This document shows, piece after piece, positions 38,968-48,826 of a stretch of 64,000 nt of DNA. The position numbers and the translations under genes are program-made. Positions within the stretch are counted from its first letter, which is position 1; each line of letters opens with the position of its first letter. The notes below the pieces were generated by a model that worked only from the letters and a program-made list of their open reading frames with translations, was not told the DNA's origin and searched no databases. This DNA comes from Duganella sp. sic0402 (GTDB lineage Bacteria; Pseudomonadota; Gammaproteobacteria; Burkholderiales; Burkholderiaceae_D), in assembly GCF_019219065.1 (NCBI RefSeq), contig NZ_JAHUWK010000002.1, positions 248,001 to 312,000 of the forward strand, read 5' to 3'.

Positions 38968-39837
38968 TTAGTGCCGTTCGCTCGGGTCGTCGCTGTCCAT
39001 CTCGGTCTGGATCAGGCTGACCTTCTTGCCCTTGGCCGCACGCCAGGCAGCGACCGCGTAGCCCGATACGCCGTAAATCGCAAACAGCGGCCACAGCGTC
39101 GCCGCCGGTTTGATGGCGATCACCGCCAAGCCCAGCGCGATCAGGAACACGCCGATAAATGGCACCGGCTTGCGGAAGTTCACGTCCTTGAAGCTGTAGA
39201 ACGGCACATTGCTGACCATGGTCAGGCCGGCAAACACGGCGATACCCCACGATACCCAGCCCATGTCCAGGCCAGACACTTCCAGGTCCAGCATCATCAG
39301 GATGAAGCCGGCTATCAGCGCGGCGGCCGATGGCGAGGGCATGCCCTGGAAGTAGCGCTTGTCGACCACTTCGATATTGGTGTTGAAGCGTGCCAGGCGC
39401 AGTGCGGCGCCGGCGCAGTACACGAAGGCGGCAATCCAGCCCAGCTTGCCCAGGCCGCGCAGCGACCATTCATACATCACCAGCGCCGGCGCGGCGCCGA
39501 ACGACACCATGTCCGACAGCGAATCGTACTGCGCGCCGAATTCGCTCTGCGTATTGGTCAGGCGCGCGACGCGGCCATCCAGACCGTCCAGGATCATGGC
39601 GACAAAAATCGCCCAGGCTGCATGCTCGAACTTCTGGTTCATCGCCATGACGATGGCGTAGAAACCGCAGAACAGCGCGGCGGTGGTGAAGGCGTTCGGC
39701 AGCAGGTAAATGCCGCGGTGGCGCGGCCGGTCGAGGTCCTCGCCGCGGGCGCGACGCGCAAAACGGCTGAAACGCGACGTTTTGGGCAGTTTGGCTACGG
39801 CCGCATTCTTGGCGCGGCGGCGGGGAAAATTGGGCAT
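38968..39837 (-). CDS. pssA: CDP-diacylglycerol--serine O-phosphatidyltransferase
   Basis: The protein has 289 residues from the ATG at 39837 (MPNFPRRRAKNAA). The longer frame to 39939 adds residues unlike the family. The CDP-alcohol phosphotransferase signature DGLDGRVAR ... GAQYDSLSD is complete, with about eight membrane helices. It makes phosphatidylserine in the inner membrane. In many Burkholderiales pssA sits between psd and leuA next to ilvC; here psd is absent from the window and ilvC is 14.8 kb away. Confidence 0.93.
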   Translation of the reverse strand: MPNFPRRRAKNAAVAKLPKTSRFSRFARRARGEDLDRPRHRGIYLLPNAFTTAALFCGFYAIVMAMNQKFEHAAWAIFVAMILDGLDGRVARLTNTQSEFGAQYDSLSDMVSFGAAPALVMYEWSLRGLGKLGWIAAFVYCAGAALRLARFNTNIEVVDKRYFQGMPSPSAAALIAGFILMMLDLEVSGLDMGWVSWGIAVFAGLTMVSNVPFYSFKDVNFRKPVPFIGVFLIALGLAVIAIKPAATLWPLFAIYGVSGYAVAAWRAAKGKKVSLIQTEMDSDDPSERH

Positions 39838-39931
39838 GGCGATCCGTTCTCTTATCAGGTAGTGTTGCTCCGTCATTATAGAGGAGGAGACAATAAAAAA
39901 GGACTTGTTACCATGCATCATCAAAAAAGCC

Positions 39932-39960
39932 TGTAACAAACTGAGCAGTGGACCGACTTA
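39932..39960 (+). promoter_or_regulatory. Candidate ECF-sigma promoter of the catalase-sigma operon
   Basis: TGTAAC (39932-39937) and CGACTTA (39954-39960) are separated by 16 bp, the usual layout of ECF-type promoters, and transcription would start about 24 bp before the GTG of the peroxidase gene. TTGTTAC (39905-39911) and GTAACAA (39933-39939) also form a perfect 7-bp inverted repeat. Confidence 0.35.
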
Positions 39961-39989
39961 ACGTTATCTCAACCTCTTTGGAGAACAAC

Positions 39990-40958
39990 GTGAAACCAGC
40001 CATCCTTGCCGCTAGCCTGCTGCTGCTCAACCAACAAATTTCCGCCACCGCCCAGGAGACACCCGGCCCGGCCGCGCTGATTGACGCGCTGAATGGCACT
40101 TTCGGCAAGCATGCCGGCAAGCGCGCCTCGCACGCCAAGGGCTTCTGCGCCAGCGGCGACTTTACCCCGGCGCGCGATGCGGCGAAATTCGCCAACAGCC
40201 CGCTGTTCTCCCAGTCCAAAGTGGACGCGGCCATCCGTTTTTCCATCGGCGGCGGCAATCCGGGCGTGTCCGACAAAAGCCGCTCGGTGCGCGGGCTGTC
40301 GATGCGGCTGACCGGCGGCAATGAAACTTACGACCTGCTGCTGATCTCCGAACCAGTGTTCTTTGCTGCCACGCCAGCCTCCTTCGTCAGCTTCCTGGAA
40401 GCCCGCGTGCCCGATCCGGCCACCAAAAAGCCGGACCCCGCCAAGCTTGCGGCGCATAATACCAAATACCCGGACGGCAAGAATCAGCCGGCCCTGCTGG
40501 CCGCGCACGCCGCGCCGGCCTCGTATGCCGCCACGCCCTACTTCTCCACCAATGCCTTTGTATTTGAAGGCACTGGCGGCGCCAGGCAGCACGCGCGCAT
40601 CGTGGTCGAACCCGCCGCCGGCACACGCTACCTGACCGAAGAGGAGGAAAAAACCATGCCAGACAACTTCCTGGAGGCGGAACTGACGCAGCGCCTGGCA
40701 GCCAAGCCGGTCGAGTTCACCATCTACGCGCAATTGCCGGCGCCGGCCGACTCGCTGATCGACTCGTCGCAGCCGTGGCAGGGCAATGGCCGCATTGCCC
40801 TGGGTACGCTGCGGGTGAACACGCTGGCCGCGCAAAGCTGCGACGGCATCGTCTTCATGCCGGTGACGCTGCCGGCCGCGATTAGCCCATCGGCCGACCC
40901 GATCCTGGCGGCGCGCGCGCCAGCCTACGCGATTTCGCTGGGACGCCGCTCGCAATGA
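39990..40958 (+). CDS. Periplasmic catalase-family (SrpA-like) peroxidase
   Basis: The protein has 322 residues from the GTG at 39990, with GGAG 7 bases upstream and a clean signal peptide ending ISATAQ. An upstream ATG at 39948 would precede the promoter. It is a short catalase fold: HAKGFCASGDFTP (the essential His region), VDAAIRFSIGGGNPG, SVRGLSMRLT, LLLISEPVFFA and a C-terminal PAYAISLGRR. Such small heme proteins act as organic-peroxide peroxidases more than as catalases. The stop overlaps the ECF sigma gene as ATGA. Confidence 0.87.
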   Translation: MKPAILAASLLLLNQQISATAQETPGPAALIDALNGTFGKHAGKRASHAKGFCASGDFTPARDAAKFANSPLFSQSKVDAAIRFSIGGGNPGVSDKSRSVRGLSMRLTGGNETYDLLLISEPVFFAATPASFVSFLEARVPDPATKKPDPAKLAAHNTKYPDGKNQPALLAAHAAPASYAATPYFSTNAFVFEGTGGARQHARIVVEPAAGTRYLTEEEEKTMPDNFLEAELTQRLAAKPVEFTIYAQLPAPADSLIDSSQPWQGNGRIALGTLRVNTLAAQSCDGIVFMPVTLPAAISPSADPILAARAPAYAISLGRRSQ

Positions 40959-41521
40959 GTGCGAGCGATCCGTGGCGCCAGCTGGCGCAGGAGCGGCCCT
41001 TCCTGCTGCGCCTGGCGCGGCTGCAACTGGCCTCGGCCGCCGACGCCGAGGACGCTGTACAGGAAACGCTGCTGGGCGCGATCAAGGCTTGGGCCAGCTA
41101 CGAGGGCCGCGCCGGCCTGCGCAGCTGGCTTACCGCCATCCTGCGCCACAAGATTGTCGACGCCATCCGCGCCCGCCGTTTCACGGCGCCGGCTGCGGAT
41201 GCGCTGGCAGCCGAGGACGAGCGCGAGTTCGATCAGCTGTTCACCAGCGACGACGCCTGGCACCCGGAGGTGTTTGTCGATACCGTCTGCGGCGAAACCA
41301 AGGCGGCCGAAAAGCAGCTGCTCGATATCATCGAAATCTGCATGAACCGCCTGCCCGAAGAAACTTCGCGCCTGTTCCTGATGCGCGAATACCTGGGCAT
41401 GGAATTGAAGGAAATTGAAGAAAGCTGCACCATCAGTGCCGGCAATCTACGTGTGACGTTGTACCGTGCCCGCATGCGCTTGCGCGAATGCGCCGTGCGC
41501 GGATGGGGAGAACTCGAATGA
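40955..41521 (+). CDS. ECF-type RNA polymerase sigma factor
   Basis: The protein has 188 residues. Sigma region 2 (LARLQLASAADAEDAVQETLLGAIKAW) and region 4 (LPEETSRLFLMREYLGMELKEI ... NLRVTLYRARMRLRECA) are present, with a long linker between. It is coupled by ATGA to the peroxidase and to a zinc-finger protein, suggesting that it directs transcription of this three-gene unit in response to redox stress (inference). Confidence 0.92.
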   Translation: MSASDPWRQLAQERPFLLRLARLQLASAADAEDAVQETLLGAIKAWASYEGRAGLRSWLTAILRHKIVDAIRARRFTAPAADALAAEDEREFDQLFTSDDAWHPEVFVDTVCGETKAAEKQLLDIIEICMNRLPEETSRLFLMREYLGMELKEIEESCTISAGNLRVTLYRARMRLRECAVRGWGELE

Positions 41522-41712
41522 ACAAACCACTGACCTGCCGCGAGACGACCTATCTGGTCATCGGCGCGCGCGACCAGCCGCTGGACCGCGCGCAGCAGGA
41601 TGCGCTGGCGGCACATTTGCAGACCTGTCGCTACTGCCGCACCGCCAACGCGCAATTCACCACGCTGTTCGCGCAGCTGGACACCCTGCTGGCGCGCGGC
41701 GTCCAGCCCTAG
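41518..41712 (+). CDS. Small zinc-finger (zf-HC2-like) putative anti-sigma protein
   Basis: This 64-residue protein has no membrane segment. An N-terminal TCRETTYLV and the motif HLQTCRYC (His-x3-Cys-x2-Cys) match the zinc-binding anti-sigma (ZAS) pattern. The start overlaps the sigma stop as ATGA. It would be a soluble, redox-sensitive partner of the sigma factor (inference from position and motif). Confidence 0.75.
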   Translation: MNKPLTCRETTYLVIGARDQPLDRAQQDALAAHLQTCRYCRTANAQFTTLFAQLDTLLARGVQP

Positions 41713-41715
41713 TCC

Positions 41716-42477
41716 TTACTTGAAGCGCACCTTGGCGACCAGGCGCATCGACAGCACGGTTTCGCCCGGCTCGAAGCTCGGCTCGGTTACCGGTGGTGGC
41801 GCTGCCGGGGCAATATTGCTGGCATAGGCCATGACGCGCGAACCGCTCACCTCAACGCGGTTGGCGTAATTGCCCGAGCCCTCGAAGTCGGCAGTGTCCA
41901 GCACCGCGTCGCTGACCTTGCGGCCCATGGCCTTGGCGATCGCGTTGACGCGTTCATTCAGATTCTGGTAGATGGCGGCGATACGCTGGTCTTCCAGCTG
42001 GCGCGTGGTTTCCGGCGTCAGGCCGAAGCGCAGGCTATTCAGGCCCAGCACATTTTGTGCGGCCGCCACGGTCTTCGGCAGTGCTTCCAGATTGGACGTG
42101 ACCACTTGCACCGACTGGCCGACGCGCCAGGAGGTTGGCACGCGCGGCTTGCGCGGCTGCTGCACCTGCCCCGGCATTGGCGGCGCTTCTTCCGGATACA
42201 CCGGATACGTGTAATAGCCCTGGGTTTTCAGGCTGGCCTGTGGATCGGCCTTCTTGAGGATTTCCAGCCCCTGCTTCATCTTCTGATTGACGCGCGAGGC
42301 GGCAACGGCTTTGTCCTTGTCGATTTCCTCGACCGACAAGGTGGCGGTGGCCTGATCGTTGACGTGCTTTACTTCGCCGAAGGCAGGCACCACCACCAGC
42401 GCGCCATTGGTCGGCAAAGTATCGGCGTGCGCCACAGCGCACGCCAGCAATGCGGCAGCAACAGCAAGGTATTTCAT
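41716..42477 (-). CDS. SIMPL domain (DUF541) protein, periplasmic, copy 1
   Basis: The protein has 253 residues with a signal peptide ending AVAHA. SIMPL features include VVVPAFGEVKHVNDQATATLSVEE, a long amphipathic helix region (VNQKMKQGLEILKKADPQASLKTQGYYTYPVYPE) and the closing FEPGETVLSMRLVAKVRFK. Its function is unknown; related proteins affect envelope stress or oligomerise in the periplasm. It is a close paralogue of the next gene, 44 bp upstream. It converges on the zinc-finger gene with only 3 bp between stops. Confidence 0.85.
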   Translation of the reverse strand: MKYLAVAAALLACAVAHADTLPTNGALVVVPAFGEVKHVNDQATATLSVEEIDKDKAVAASRVNQKMKQGLEILKKADPQASLKTQGYYTYPVYPEEAPPMPGQVQQPRKPRVPTSWRVGQSVQVVTSNLEALPKTVAAAQNVLGLNSLRFGLTPETTRQLEDQRIAAIYQNLNERVNAIAKAMGRKVSDAVLDTADFEGSGNYANRVEVSGSRVMAYASNIAPAAPPPVTEPSFEPGETVLSMRLVAKVRFK

Positions 42478-42520
42478 CGCAGTCTCCAGTTAGGAAAACT
42501 GCAACTCTACCTCAACTCGC

Positions 42521-43282
42521 TTATTTGAAGCGTACTTTGCCCACGACCTGCATTTGCAGCGTGGTTTCGCCCGGCTCGAAGCTAGGCTCGGCCACTTCGG
42601 CCATGTCGGCGGCCTTGGCGCGCATCATGATCATCGGCGCTGCGGCGGGACGCGACTCGGTATAGTTGCCCGAACCTTCAAAGTCGATGGTGTCGATCAC
42701 CGCGTCGCCGACCTTGCGGCCCATGGCGTTGGCGATCGAGCCGATGCGCTCGTTCAGGTTCTTGTAGGTGGCGGCGATACGCTGGTCATCCAGTTTGCGC
42801 GTGGTTTCCGGCGTCAGGCCGAAGTTGATGTTGTTCAGCGTCAGAATCTTCTGCGCAGCGGCCACGGTTTTCGGCAGCTTGTCCAGATTGGTGGTGGTGA
42901 CTTCCAGATACTGACCCACGCGCCATGCGGTCGGCACACGCTGCTTGACCGGCTGGCCGTTCGGCAGCACGCGTTCTTCCGGATACACCGGATAGGTGTA
43001 ATAGCCCTGGGTTTTCAGGCTGGCGCTCGGGTCTTCTTTCTTGACGATCTCCAGGCCCTGCTTCATCTTCTGGTTGACGCGCGACGCGGCGGCGGCCTTG
43101 TCTTTATCCTGTTCTTCCACCGCCAGCGTGACCACAGCCTGGTCGTTGGCGTGCTTGACTTCGCCGTAGGCTGGCACCACGACCAGCGTGCCGGTAGTCG
43201 GCAGCGATTCCGTTGGAGCGGCGTGCGCACCCAGCGCGAAGGACACAGCGGCGGCGGCGGCGAGTTTTTTCATAATATGCAT
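42521..43282 (-). CDS. SIMPL domain (DUF541) protein, periplasmic, copy 2
   Basis: The protein has 253 residues, the same length as copy 1 and alignable end to end (TTGTLVVVPAYGEVKHANDQ, SLKTQGYYTYPVYPEE, FEPGETTLQMQVVGKVRFK), so the pair arose by tandem duplication. GGAG precedes the ATG at 43282; an ATG at 43273 is an alternative. The signal peptide ends GAHAA. Together the copies form a two-gene leftward unit. Confidence 0.85.
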   Translation of the reverse strand: MHIMKKLAAAAAVSFALGAHAAPTESLPTTGTLVVVPAYGEVKHANDQAVVTLAVEEQDKDKAAAASRVNQKMKQGLEIVKKEDPSASLKTQGYYTYPVYPEERVLPNGQPVKQRVPTAWRVGQYLEVTTTNLDKLPKTVAAAQKILTLNNINFGLTPETTRKLDDQRIAATYKNLNERIGSIANAMGRKVGDAVIDTIDFEGSGNYTESRPAAAPMIMMRAKAADMAEVAEPSFEPGETTLQMQVVGKVRFK

Positions 43283-43434
43283 TACGGGCTCCAGGTTAAG
43301 TTTACGACAAGCCGAACTCTACATGAATTTACCGCGCGCACCTGTAAGACATAGTGTCTGTTTGTAACATTTCGATTTTTAAGGATATTCTAATAACAGG
43401 CCAGTTATGATGCGGCATCCACAAGGGAGCCGTC

Positions 43435-43683
43435 ATGATGATCGTCGCGGAGTTCGCGTTCTACCTGTTTATGGAAGTGCTGATGTACAGCCTGGGACGG
43501 TTCGTCATCTTCATCATCTCGTTCGGCCGGGCGCGCGCCGTGCGCACCAGGGAAATCTTCAGCAACAAAATGCTGCCGCCGTACGCTGACGACGGCAAAA
43601 TGCTGGTGCCTGAGTGGGGCGTCGTCATGGTCGGCGTGCTCACGCTGACGGCAGCATTCTCTATCTTCTTCGCCTTGCGCTGA
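43435..43683 (+). CDS. Small two-helix membrane protein of unknown function
   Basis: The protein has 82 residues and is preceded by GGGAG, 6 bases from the ATG; a second ATG follows directly. Two membrane segments (about residues 4-30 and 62-80) are joined by a basic cytoplasmic loop (RARAVRTREIF). It shows no recognised domain. It is monocistronic between divergent and convergent neighbours. Confidence 0.65.
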   Translation: MMIVAEFAFYLFMEVLMYSLGRFVIFIISFGRARAVRTREIFSNKMLPPYADDGKMLVPEWGVVMVGVLTLTAAFSIFFALR

Positions 43684-43697
43684 TTTCAGCGGCGTCG

Positions 43698-43724
43698 CCC
43701 TGGGGCGCTGATGCGCTCCCAGGG
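43698..43724. terminator. Hairpin between convergent genes
   Basis: CCCTGGG-GCGC and GCGC-T-CCCAGGG pair around a TGAT loop (11 bp, one bulged T), between the small membrane protein gene and the GH92 gene. There is no T-run on either side, so it is only a candidate two-way terminator. Confidence 0.4.
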
Positions 43725-43734
43725 CTGACTTACA

Positions 43735-46173
43735 TCAGTTTTTCAGCCCAGCCGGTACCTGCGGCAAGTCGCGGCCGCGTGTGCCCCAGCCTGCGGTATC
43801 CGCTTGCGGCGTCAGGCGGTAGCCGAGGATGCCGCCGGCCTGCAACTGCTCCCAGTCCAGCCACACGCGCGATACCGGCTGGTTGCCCCAGCTGACCGAT
43901 TTCACGAAGCGGCGCTCGCCCGGCTTGGCGTCCGGCGCTTCGATGCGCAGCAGGCGGCCTTGCGGCAAATCGATTTCGGCACGCGCGAAGCGCGGCGCGT
44001 GCAGCAGGAATCGGCCGCTGCCCGGCGTGTCCGGATACAGGCCCAGCGCGCTGAACAGATACCAGGCCGACATCGTGCCCAGGTCGTCGTTGCCGGTCAC
44101 GCCGCTCGGACCGTTGCCGAACAAGGTTTCGGCCGCGCGCAGCACGGTAGTGGTTTTCCAAGGCTGGCCCATCAGCGTGTACACCCATGGCGCATGCAGG
44201 TCCGGCTCGTTGTTCGGGTTGTAGCGGAACTGGCTGTAGTAGCTGTACGGACCGACCACCCACGATTTGCGCACCACTTGCGGGTCGGCCTGCAAGGCGT
44301 CGTAATCGAAGAACAGGTCCAGGCGTTGCAGCGCCTTGGCTGGCCCGCCCATCGCTTCGGCCAGGCCGGGGATATCCTGCCGCACCAGCCACTGATACTG
44401 CCAACCGGTGCCTTCGTGGAAGCCGCGCTCGCTGCGTGGATCGTAGCTGCCATCGACGTCGGCGAACCAGTCGCCGCCCGCCAGGCGTGGACGCGGGAAG
44501 CCGCTCAAGCCGGTCGCCTTGTCCTGGGCTTTCGGGTCCCAGACCTTGCGCCAGTTCAGCCCGCGCTGGGCCAGCAATTTGGCGTCGTCGTTGTGGCCAA
44601 GCGCCTTGGCCATCGTAGCCAAGGCGGCGTCGCCAACCGCGTATTCCAGCGTGGAAGACGCGCCGTGGTGCGGATCGACGTCCATGCCTTTCGATGGGAA
44701 GCTGCGGTCGTACTGCACAAATCCCTGGCTCAGATAGCTCTGGTTGCCGGCGCGGCCTTGCGCGCGGATGCCATGCGGCGGCACGCCGAAGGCGTTTTCG
44801 CGCAGTGCGGTGTAAGCTTCGGCCTCACGGCCCTTGAGCGCGCCATAGCGCCACAGGTCCACCAGGAACGGCGTAACCGGATCGCCGGTCATGATATTGG
44901 TCTCGAAGTTGGCATAGCCCCAGCGCGGCAGCCAGCCGCCCTGCTCGCGGATCTTCAGCACCGAATTAGCGATGTCGCGCGCACGTTCCGGACGCAGCAG
45001 CGCCAGCAGCTGGTTCTGCGCGCGGTAGGTATCCCACAGCGAGAAGAACTCGTAGTAGGTCCAGTCCTTGGCGCTATGGATGGCATTGTCGTAACCGCGA
45101 TAGCGGCCGTCGGCATCGTTGCCGGTCAGCGGTTGCAGCAAGGCGTGGTACAAGGCGGTGTAGAACACCGTGCGGTCGTCGGTGCTGCCGCCCTCGATGC
45201 GTACACTGCTCAACTCGCGCTGCCAGGCGGCTTGTGCCTGTTGACGCATGGCGTCAAAGCTCAGCGGCTGGCCGTTCGCCATGCCTTCAGACTTGAGGTT
45301 GGTGCGTGCGCCTTCGATGTCGACGTGCGAGATCGCGCTCACTGCGGTCACGGCCTTGCCTTGCTTGAGGTCGAAGCTCAGCCAGACACCGTGCGGACGG
45401 GCTTCGCCTTGCTGGCTCGGGCCTTTCGCGCCAAGCTGTCCGCCCCGGTCATCCCAGATGCCGTGCGCTGTGAACGGTTGATCAAAGTGCATGCGGAACC
45501 AGGTGGTGTATTGCGCACCGCCGCAGAAGCTCTTGGTGGTGATCTGGCCCTCGACGGTGCGGTCGTCCACCACGGTGACTTCGCTGCCGGTCACCGAATG
45601 GCGTTCATTCGCCTGGCCGACGTTGAGCAGCACGTTGCCGCTGGCCGCATTGGCGGCAAAGGTGTAGCGCTCGGCGGCGGCGCGGGTCAGCGCGGTCGCC
45701 TCGGCGGTGATGCCGCCGTAGCTGGTCAATTTCACCTTGTAATAGCCGGCCTGGCCAACTTCGCCTTCGTGCGTGTACTCGGCCGCGTATTTCTTGTAAT
45801 CGAAGCCGCCCGGCTTGGCGGTGTCGAAATCGCCGCCGGGGCCGATCTTGCCGGTGACCGGCAGCACCTGCAGCTGCCCGCCCTGCTCCCAGCAGCCGGC
45901 GCCGGACAGATAAGAGTGTCCGAAGCCACGGATGCGGCTGTCGCTGTAGCGCCAGCCGGCGTAGTGCTCGCCGGTCGGGCTGACCTGGATCATCCCGAAC
46001 GGGGCGGACGCGCCGGGGAAGGTGTTGCCCTCATCCTGGGTGCCGATGAAGGTATTGACCGGGGTGGTGTTGGGCGGCGCGGCGGTCACGGCCATCGTGA
46101 CGCCCATCGGCAGCGTCAGCACGGCCAGCAGCGTGCAGGCTGCCACGCGCGACGGGAGGGGGAATACGGACAT
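43735..46173 (-). CDS. GH92 family alpha-mannosidase, secreted
   Basis: The protein has 812 residues from the ATG at 46173 (AAGGAGA upstream) with a signal peptide ending TMAVTAA. GH92 hallmarks include NTFIGTQDEGNTFPGASAPFG, GWRYSDSRIRGFGHSYLSG, YEFFSLWDTYRAQNQLL and the calcium/catalytic TGNDDLGTMSAWYLFSALG. GH92 enzymes are calcium-dependent, inverting exo-alpha-mannosidases that act on N-glycans and yeast or fungal mannan. It is the last gene of the receptor-halogenase-GH2-GH92 operon, 16 bp after GH2. Confidence 0.93.
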   Translation of the reverse strand: MSVFPLPSRVAACTLLAVLTLPMGVTMAVTAAPPNTTPVNTFIGTQDEGNTFPGASAPFGMIQVSPTGEHYAGWRYSDSRIRGFGHSYLSGAGCWEQGGQLQVLPVTGKIGPGGDFDTAKPGGFDYKKYAAEYTHEGEVGQAGYYKVKLTSYGGITAEATALTRAAAERYTFAANAASGNVLLNVGQANERHSVTGSEVTVVDDRTVEGQITTKSFCGGAQYTTWFRMHFDQPFTAHGIWDDRGGQLGAKGPSQQGEARPHGVWLSFDLKQGKAVTAVSAISHVDIEGARTNLKSEGMANGQPLSFDAMRQQAQAAWQRELSSVRIEGGSTDDRTVFYTALYHALLQPLTGNDADGRYRGYDNAIHSAKDWTYYEFFSLWDTYRAQNQLLALLRPERARDIANSVLKIREQGGWLPRWGYANFETNIMTGDPVTPFLVDLWRYGALKGREAEAYTALRENAFGVPPHGIRAQGRAGNQSYLSQGFVQYDRSFPSKGMDVDPHHGASSTLEYAVGDAALATMAKALGHNDDAKLLAQRGLNWRKVWDPKAQDKATGLSGFPRPRLAGGDWFADVDGSYDPRSERGFHEGTGWQYQWLVRQDIPGLAEAMGGPAKALQRLDLFFDYDALQADPQVVRKSWVVGPYSYYSQFRYNPNNEPDLHAPWVYTLMGQPWKTTTVLRAAETLFGNGPSGVTGNDDLGTMSAWYLFSALGLYPDTPGSGRFLLHAPRFARAEIDLPQGRLLRIEAPDAKPGERRFVKSVSWGNQPVSRVWLDWEQLQAGGILGYRLTPQADTAGWGTRGRDLPQVPAGLKN

Positions 46174-46189
46174 GAAAACGATCTCCTTT

Positions 46190-48826
46190 TTAATAATACT
46201 CGGCCAGTGAGCGCACATGCAATGACTTGCGCAGCGTCGCCAGGCTGGCCCTGGATGAAACATGCAGCGACACGCTTTCACCCGGCAGCAGTGTCAGTGC
46301 ATTATCAGAAACATCGGCGTCGGCAGCGCCGAAATCGATCCAGACGGCACGGGCGAATTGGGCGGCGCCCAGATCCAGCGTGTAGCCTTTGCCATTGGCG
46401 CGCAGTTGCGCATGCAGGCCGGCGTCCGGCCAGCGCATGGCTTTGGCCGGCTGGAAATACACCACGCCGCGCGAAGCGGGCTCGCCTTCGGCTTGCAGGT
46501 CGAACACGGCGACGGTGGATGCCGGATCGGCGCCGCTCAGCAAAGCCGCGTCGGTATAGTCGGCCAGTTTGGCGGACGACAGCGGCGCCAGTTCAACAGG
46601 CTTGCGCTGATCGCGCAGCAGCTTGCCGTCGAGGCTCAGCAGCCGCAGGCGCAGTTCGCCGCGTACCGCGTGCGTGCGGTCGTTCAGCAGGCTGATTGAG
46701 GTAGCGCCTTGCGGCGTACGCAAGGCGGCCACCGCCACCGGTGCGTAGAAGCGGCGCGCATGGAAGTGCAAAGCCTTCCAGCGGCCATACCAGTCCACGC
46801 TGGACCACGAGGCGCCCGGCCACACATCGTTCAGCTGCCAATACAGGGAACCCATGGTGAACGGCCGGCTGGCGCGATGGTGCAGCGCAGCCAGTTCGAT
46901 GCCCTCGGCCTGCGCAGCCTGGCTCAGATAAACGAAGGCAGAAAAATCCTTGGTGGCGCCGAATTCGTAGTCCACGTATTGCATCAGCCGTTGGTTGCCT
47001 TTACCGGCGAGGAACTTCTGGTGCGCCTCGATCACCGGCGTGGCGATGCCCTGCTCGCCGCGCCTGGCGAAAGCGTCTATCGTGCGCTGCACCGGCCAGG
47101 CCTGCAAGCCGTATTCGGACATGAAGCGCGGCGTGATCTCCAGGTACTTCGATGGCGGATGCGCCGGGTTGCCCCACACTTCCCAGTAATGCATGTCGCC
47201 GCTGGCCGGGGTGTTGGCCACCTCGGCCAGATCGTCGCCCGGCGAGCTGGCCCAGTAGGCAATGCCGCCGCCCTCTTCCGCCACCACCTTGCGCAGGTCG
47301 GCGCCGAACAGCTGGACGTAGCCTTTCCAGACTTTGTCGGCGAAGGCCGGATCGGCCTTGCTCAGCTCCTGGCCCGGTCCCCAATACTTCCAGGCGATCT
47401 CTTCCTCGTTGTTGCCGCACCAGAGCACCACGCTCGGGTGGTTGCGCAGGCGGCGCACATTGTCGCGCGCTTCGGCGATGACGCTGGCGCGGAAAGCGTC
47501 GTCATACGCCGGCTGCATGCCGCCGCCGAACATGAAGTCCTGCCACACCAGCAAACCCAGTTCATCGGCCAGGTCGAAGAAATCGTCGCTCTCGTAATAG
47601 CCGCCCCCCCAGCTGCGCAGGAAATTCATATTGGCGTCGCGCGCGGATTGCAGCACACCGCGCAACTGCGCCTTGCTCACCCGTGGCTGGAACATATCGA
47701 ACGGAATCGTGTTGGCGCCCTTGGCAAACACCGGAATGCCGTTGACGGCAAAGTAGAAGCTACGGCCCTTGTCGTCCGGCTCGCGGCGCAGTTCGACGCT
47801 GCGCAAGCCGGTGCGCGCGCTGGCCTTGGCGACCACGGTCTTGCCGTCGGCGAATTCCAGTTCATAGCGGTAGAGCGGCTGCGCACCGTAGCCGTTCGGG
47901 AACCAGCGTTGCGGACGGTCGATGTGCAGCGGGAGTGCGATGCGGTTGCCGCCGGCACGCAAGCCAGCGCGCTGCTGCGCGGCCAGCGAACGCTTGCCGT
48001 CCGGCGCAGTCTGCCACAGGCGCAGCGCGAATTCGCCATCGCGCACGGCGTCGGCCGAGACGATGGCGACGATGTCGGCGCGCGCCTCATCCACATGATC
48101 CTGGCGCAGCTGCAGATTGTCGATGCGCAGCGCGTCCCAGCTTTGCAGCATCACCGGCTTCCAGATGCCGGCAGTGACGTAGCGCGGCCCCCAGTCCCAG
48201 CCGTAGTGATAACCAGGCTTGCGCACGAAGTTGGCGGTCATCGCATCTTTCGGCTCATCGCCGTAGGGCGACGGATAGTTGCCGGCCAATTTGTGCGGCA
48301 TCGCCTGCACCTGCGGCAGCAGCTTGCTGATCGGTGAACGCAGCACAATGCGTAGCTCGTTGCCCTTGGCGCGCAGCTTGCCCTGCACCGGCACGCGCCA
48401 GGTGCGGAAGGCGTTATCAGCGCTCAGCACCTGTGCGCCGTTGAGCCAGACTTCGGCGTAGGTGTCCAGGCCGTCGAACACCAGATCGCTGCGGCTGTTT
48501 TTCAGCACCGAGGCAGGTGCATCGAAATGGGTGCGGTATTCCCAGTCGGCCAGGCCGATCCATTGCAGGCCCGCTTCGGGCGCGCCAACGTAAGGATCTG
48601 GGATCAGCTTGTTGGCCAGCAGGTCGGTATGCACGGTGCCCGGCACCTGGGCAGCGCGCCACGACGCCGCTTGCGGGTGTGCGCCCAGTTGCGCATTGCC
48701 TGGCAGTGCACGGAAGGTCCAGCCTTGGTTAATGACCAGCTGCTCCGGCGCCGCCGTGGCGAAGCCGGTCAGGCTCGCCATGCAGAGCGCCGCCAGCAGC
48801 AGGCGCAGTCGCAGCAGCGCGCTCAT
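46190..48826 (-). CDS. GH2 family beta-mannosidase, secreted
   Basis: The protein has 878 residues; the start at 48826 is set by the ATGA overlap with the halogenase gene. The signal peptide ends GFATAAP. The layout is that of GH2 beta-mannosidases: N-terminal sugar-binding domain, immunoglobulin-like domain, barrel with [11 protein letters not shown] (acid/base Glu) and [11 protein letters not shown] (nucleophile Glu), then C-terminal beta domains. It removes terminal beta-mannose from mannan oligosaccharides or N-glycan cores. Confidence 0.9.
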   Translation of the reverse strand: MSALLRLRLLLAALCMASLTGFATAAPEQLVINQGWTFRALPGNAQLGAHPQAASWRAAQVPGTVHTDLLANKLIPDPYVGAPEAGLQWIGLADWEYRTHFDAPASVLKNSRSDLVFDGLDTYAEVWLNGAQVLSADNAFRTWRVPVQGKLRAKGNELRIVLRSPISKLLPQVQAMPHKLAGNYPSPYGDEPKDAMTANFVRKPGYHYGWDWGPRYVTAGIWKPVMLQSWDALRIDNLQLRQDHVDEARADIVAIVSADAVRDGEFALRLWQTAPDGKRSLAAQQRAGLRAGGNRIALPLHIDRPQRWFPNGYGAQPLYRYELEFADGKTVVAKASARTGLRSVELRREPDDKGRSFYFAVNGIPVFAKGANTIPFDMFQPRVSKAQLRGVLQSARDANMNFLRSWGGGYYESDDFFDLADELGLLVWQDFMFGGGMQPAYDDAFRASVIAEARDNVRRLRNHPSVVLWCGNNEEEIAWKYWGPGQELSKADPAFADKVWKGYVQLFGADLRKVVAEEGGGIAYWASSPGDDLAEVANTPASGDMHYWEVWGNPAHPPSKYLEITPRFMSEYGLQAWPVQRTIDAFARRGEQGIATPVIEAHQKFLAGKGNQRLMQYVDYEFGATKDFSAFVYLSQAAQAEGIELAALHHRASRPFTMGSLYWQLNDVWPGASWSSVDWYGRWKALHFHARRFYAPVAVAALRTPQGATSISLLNDRTHAVRGELRLRLLSLDGKLLRDQRKPVELAPLSSAKLADYTDAALLSGADPASTVAVFDLQAEGEPASRGVVYFQPAKAMRWPDAGLHAQLRANGKGYTLDLGAAQFARAVWIDFGAADADVSDNALTLLPGESVSLHVSSRASLATLRKSLHVRSLAEYY

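Noticed and set aside
43804..46695. Very long open frame (963 codons) on the + strand opposite GH92 and GH2
   Set aside because: It is an antisense by-product of GC-rich codon use; it has no family motifs, no ribosome-binding site, and covers two well-supported genes.
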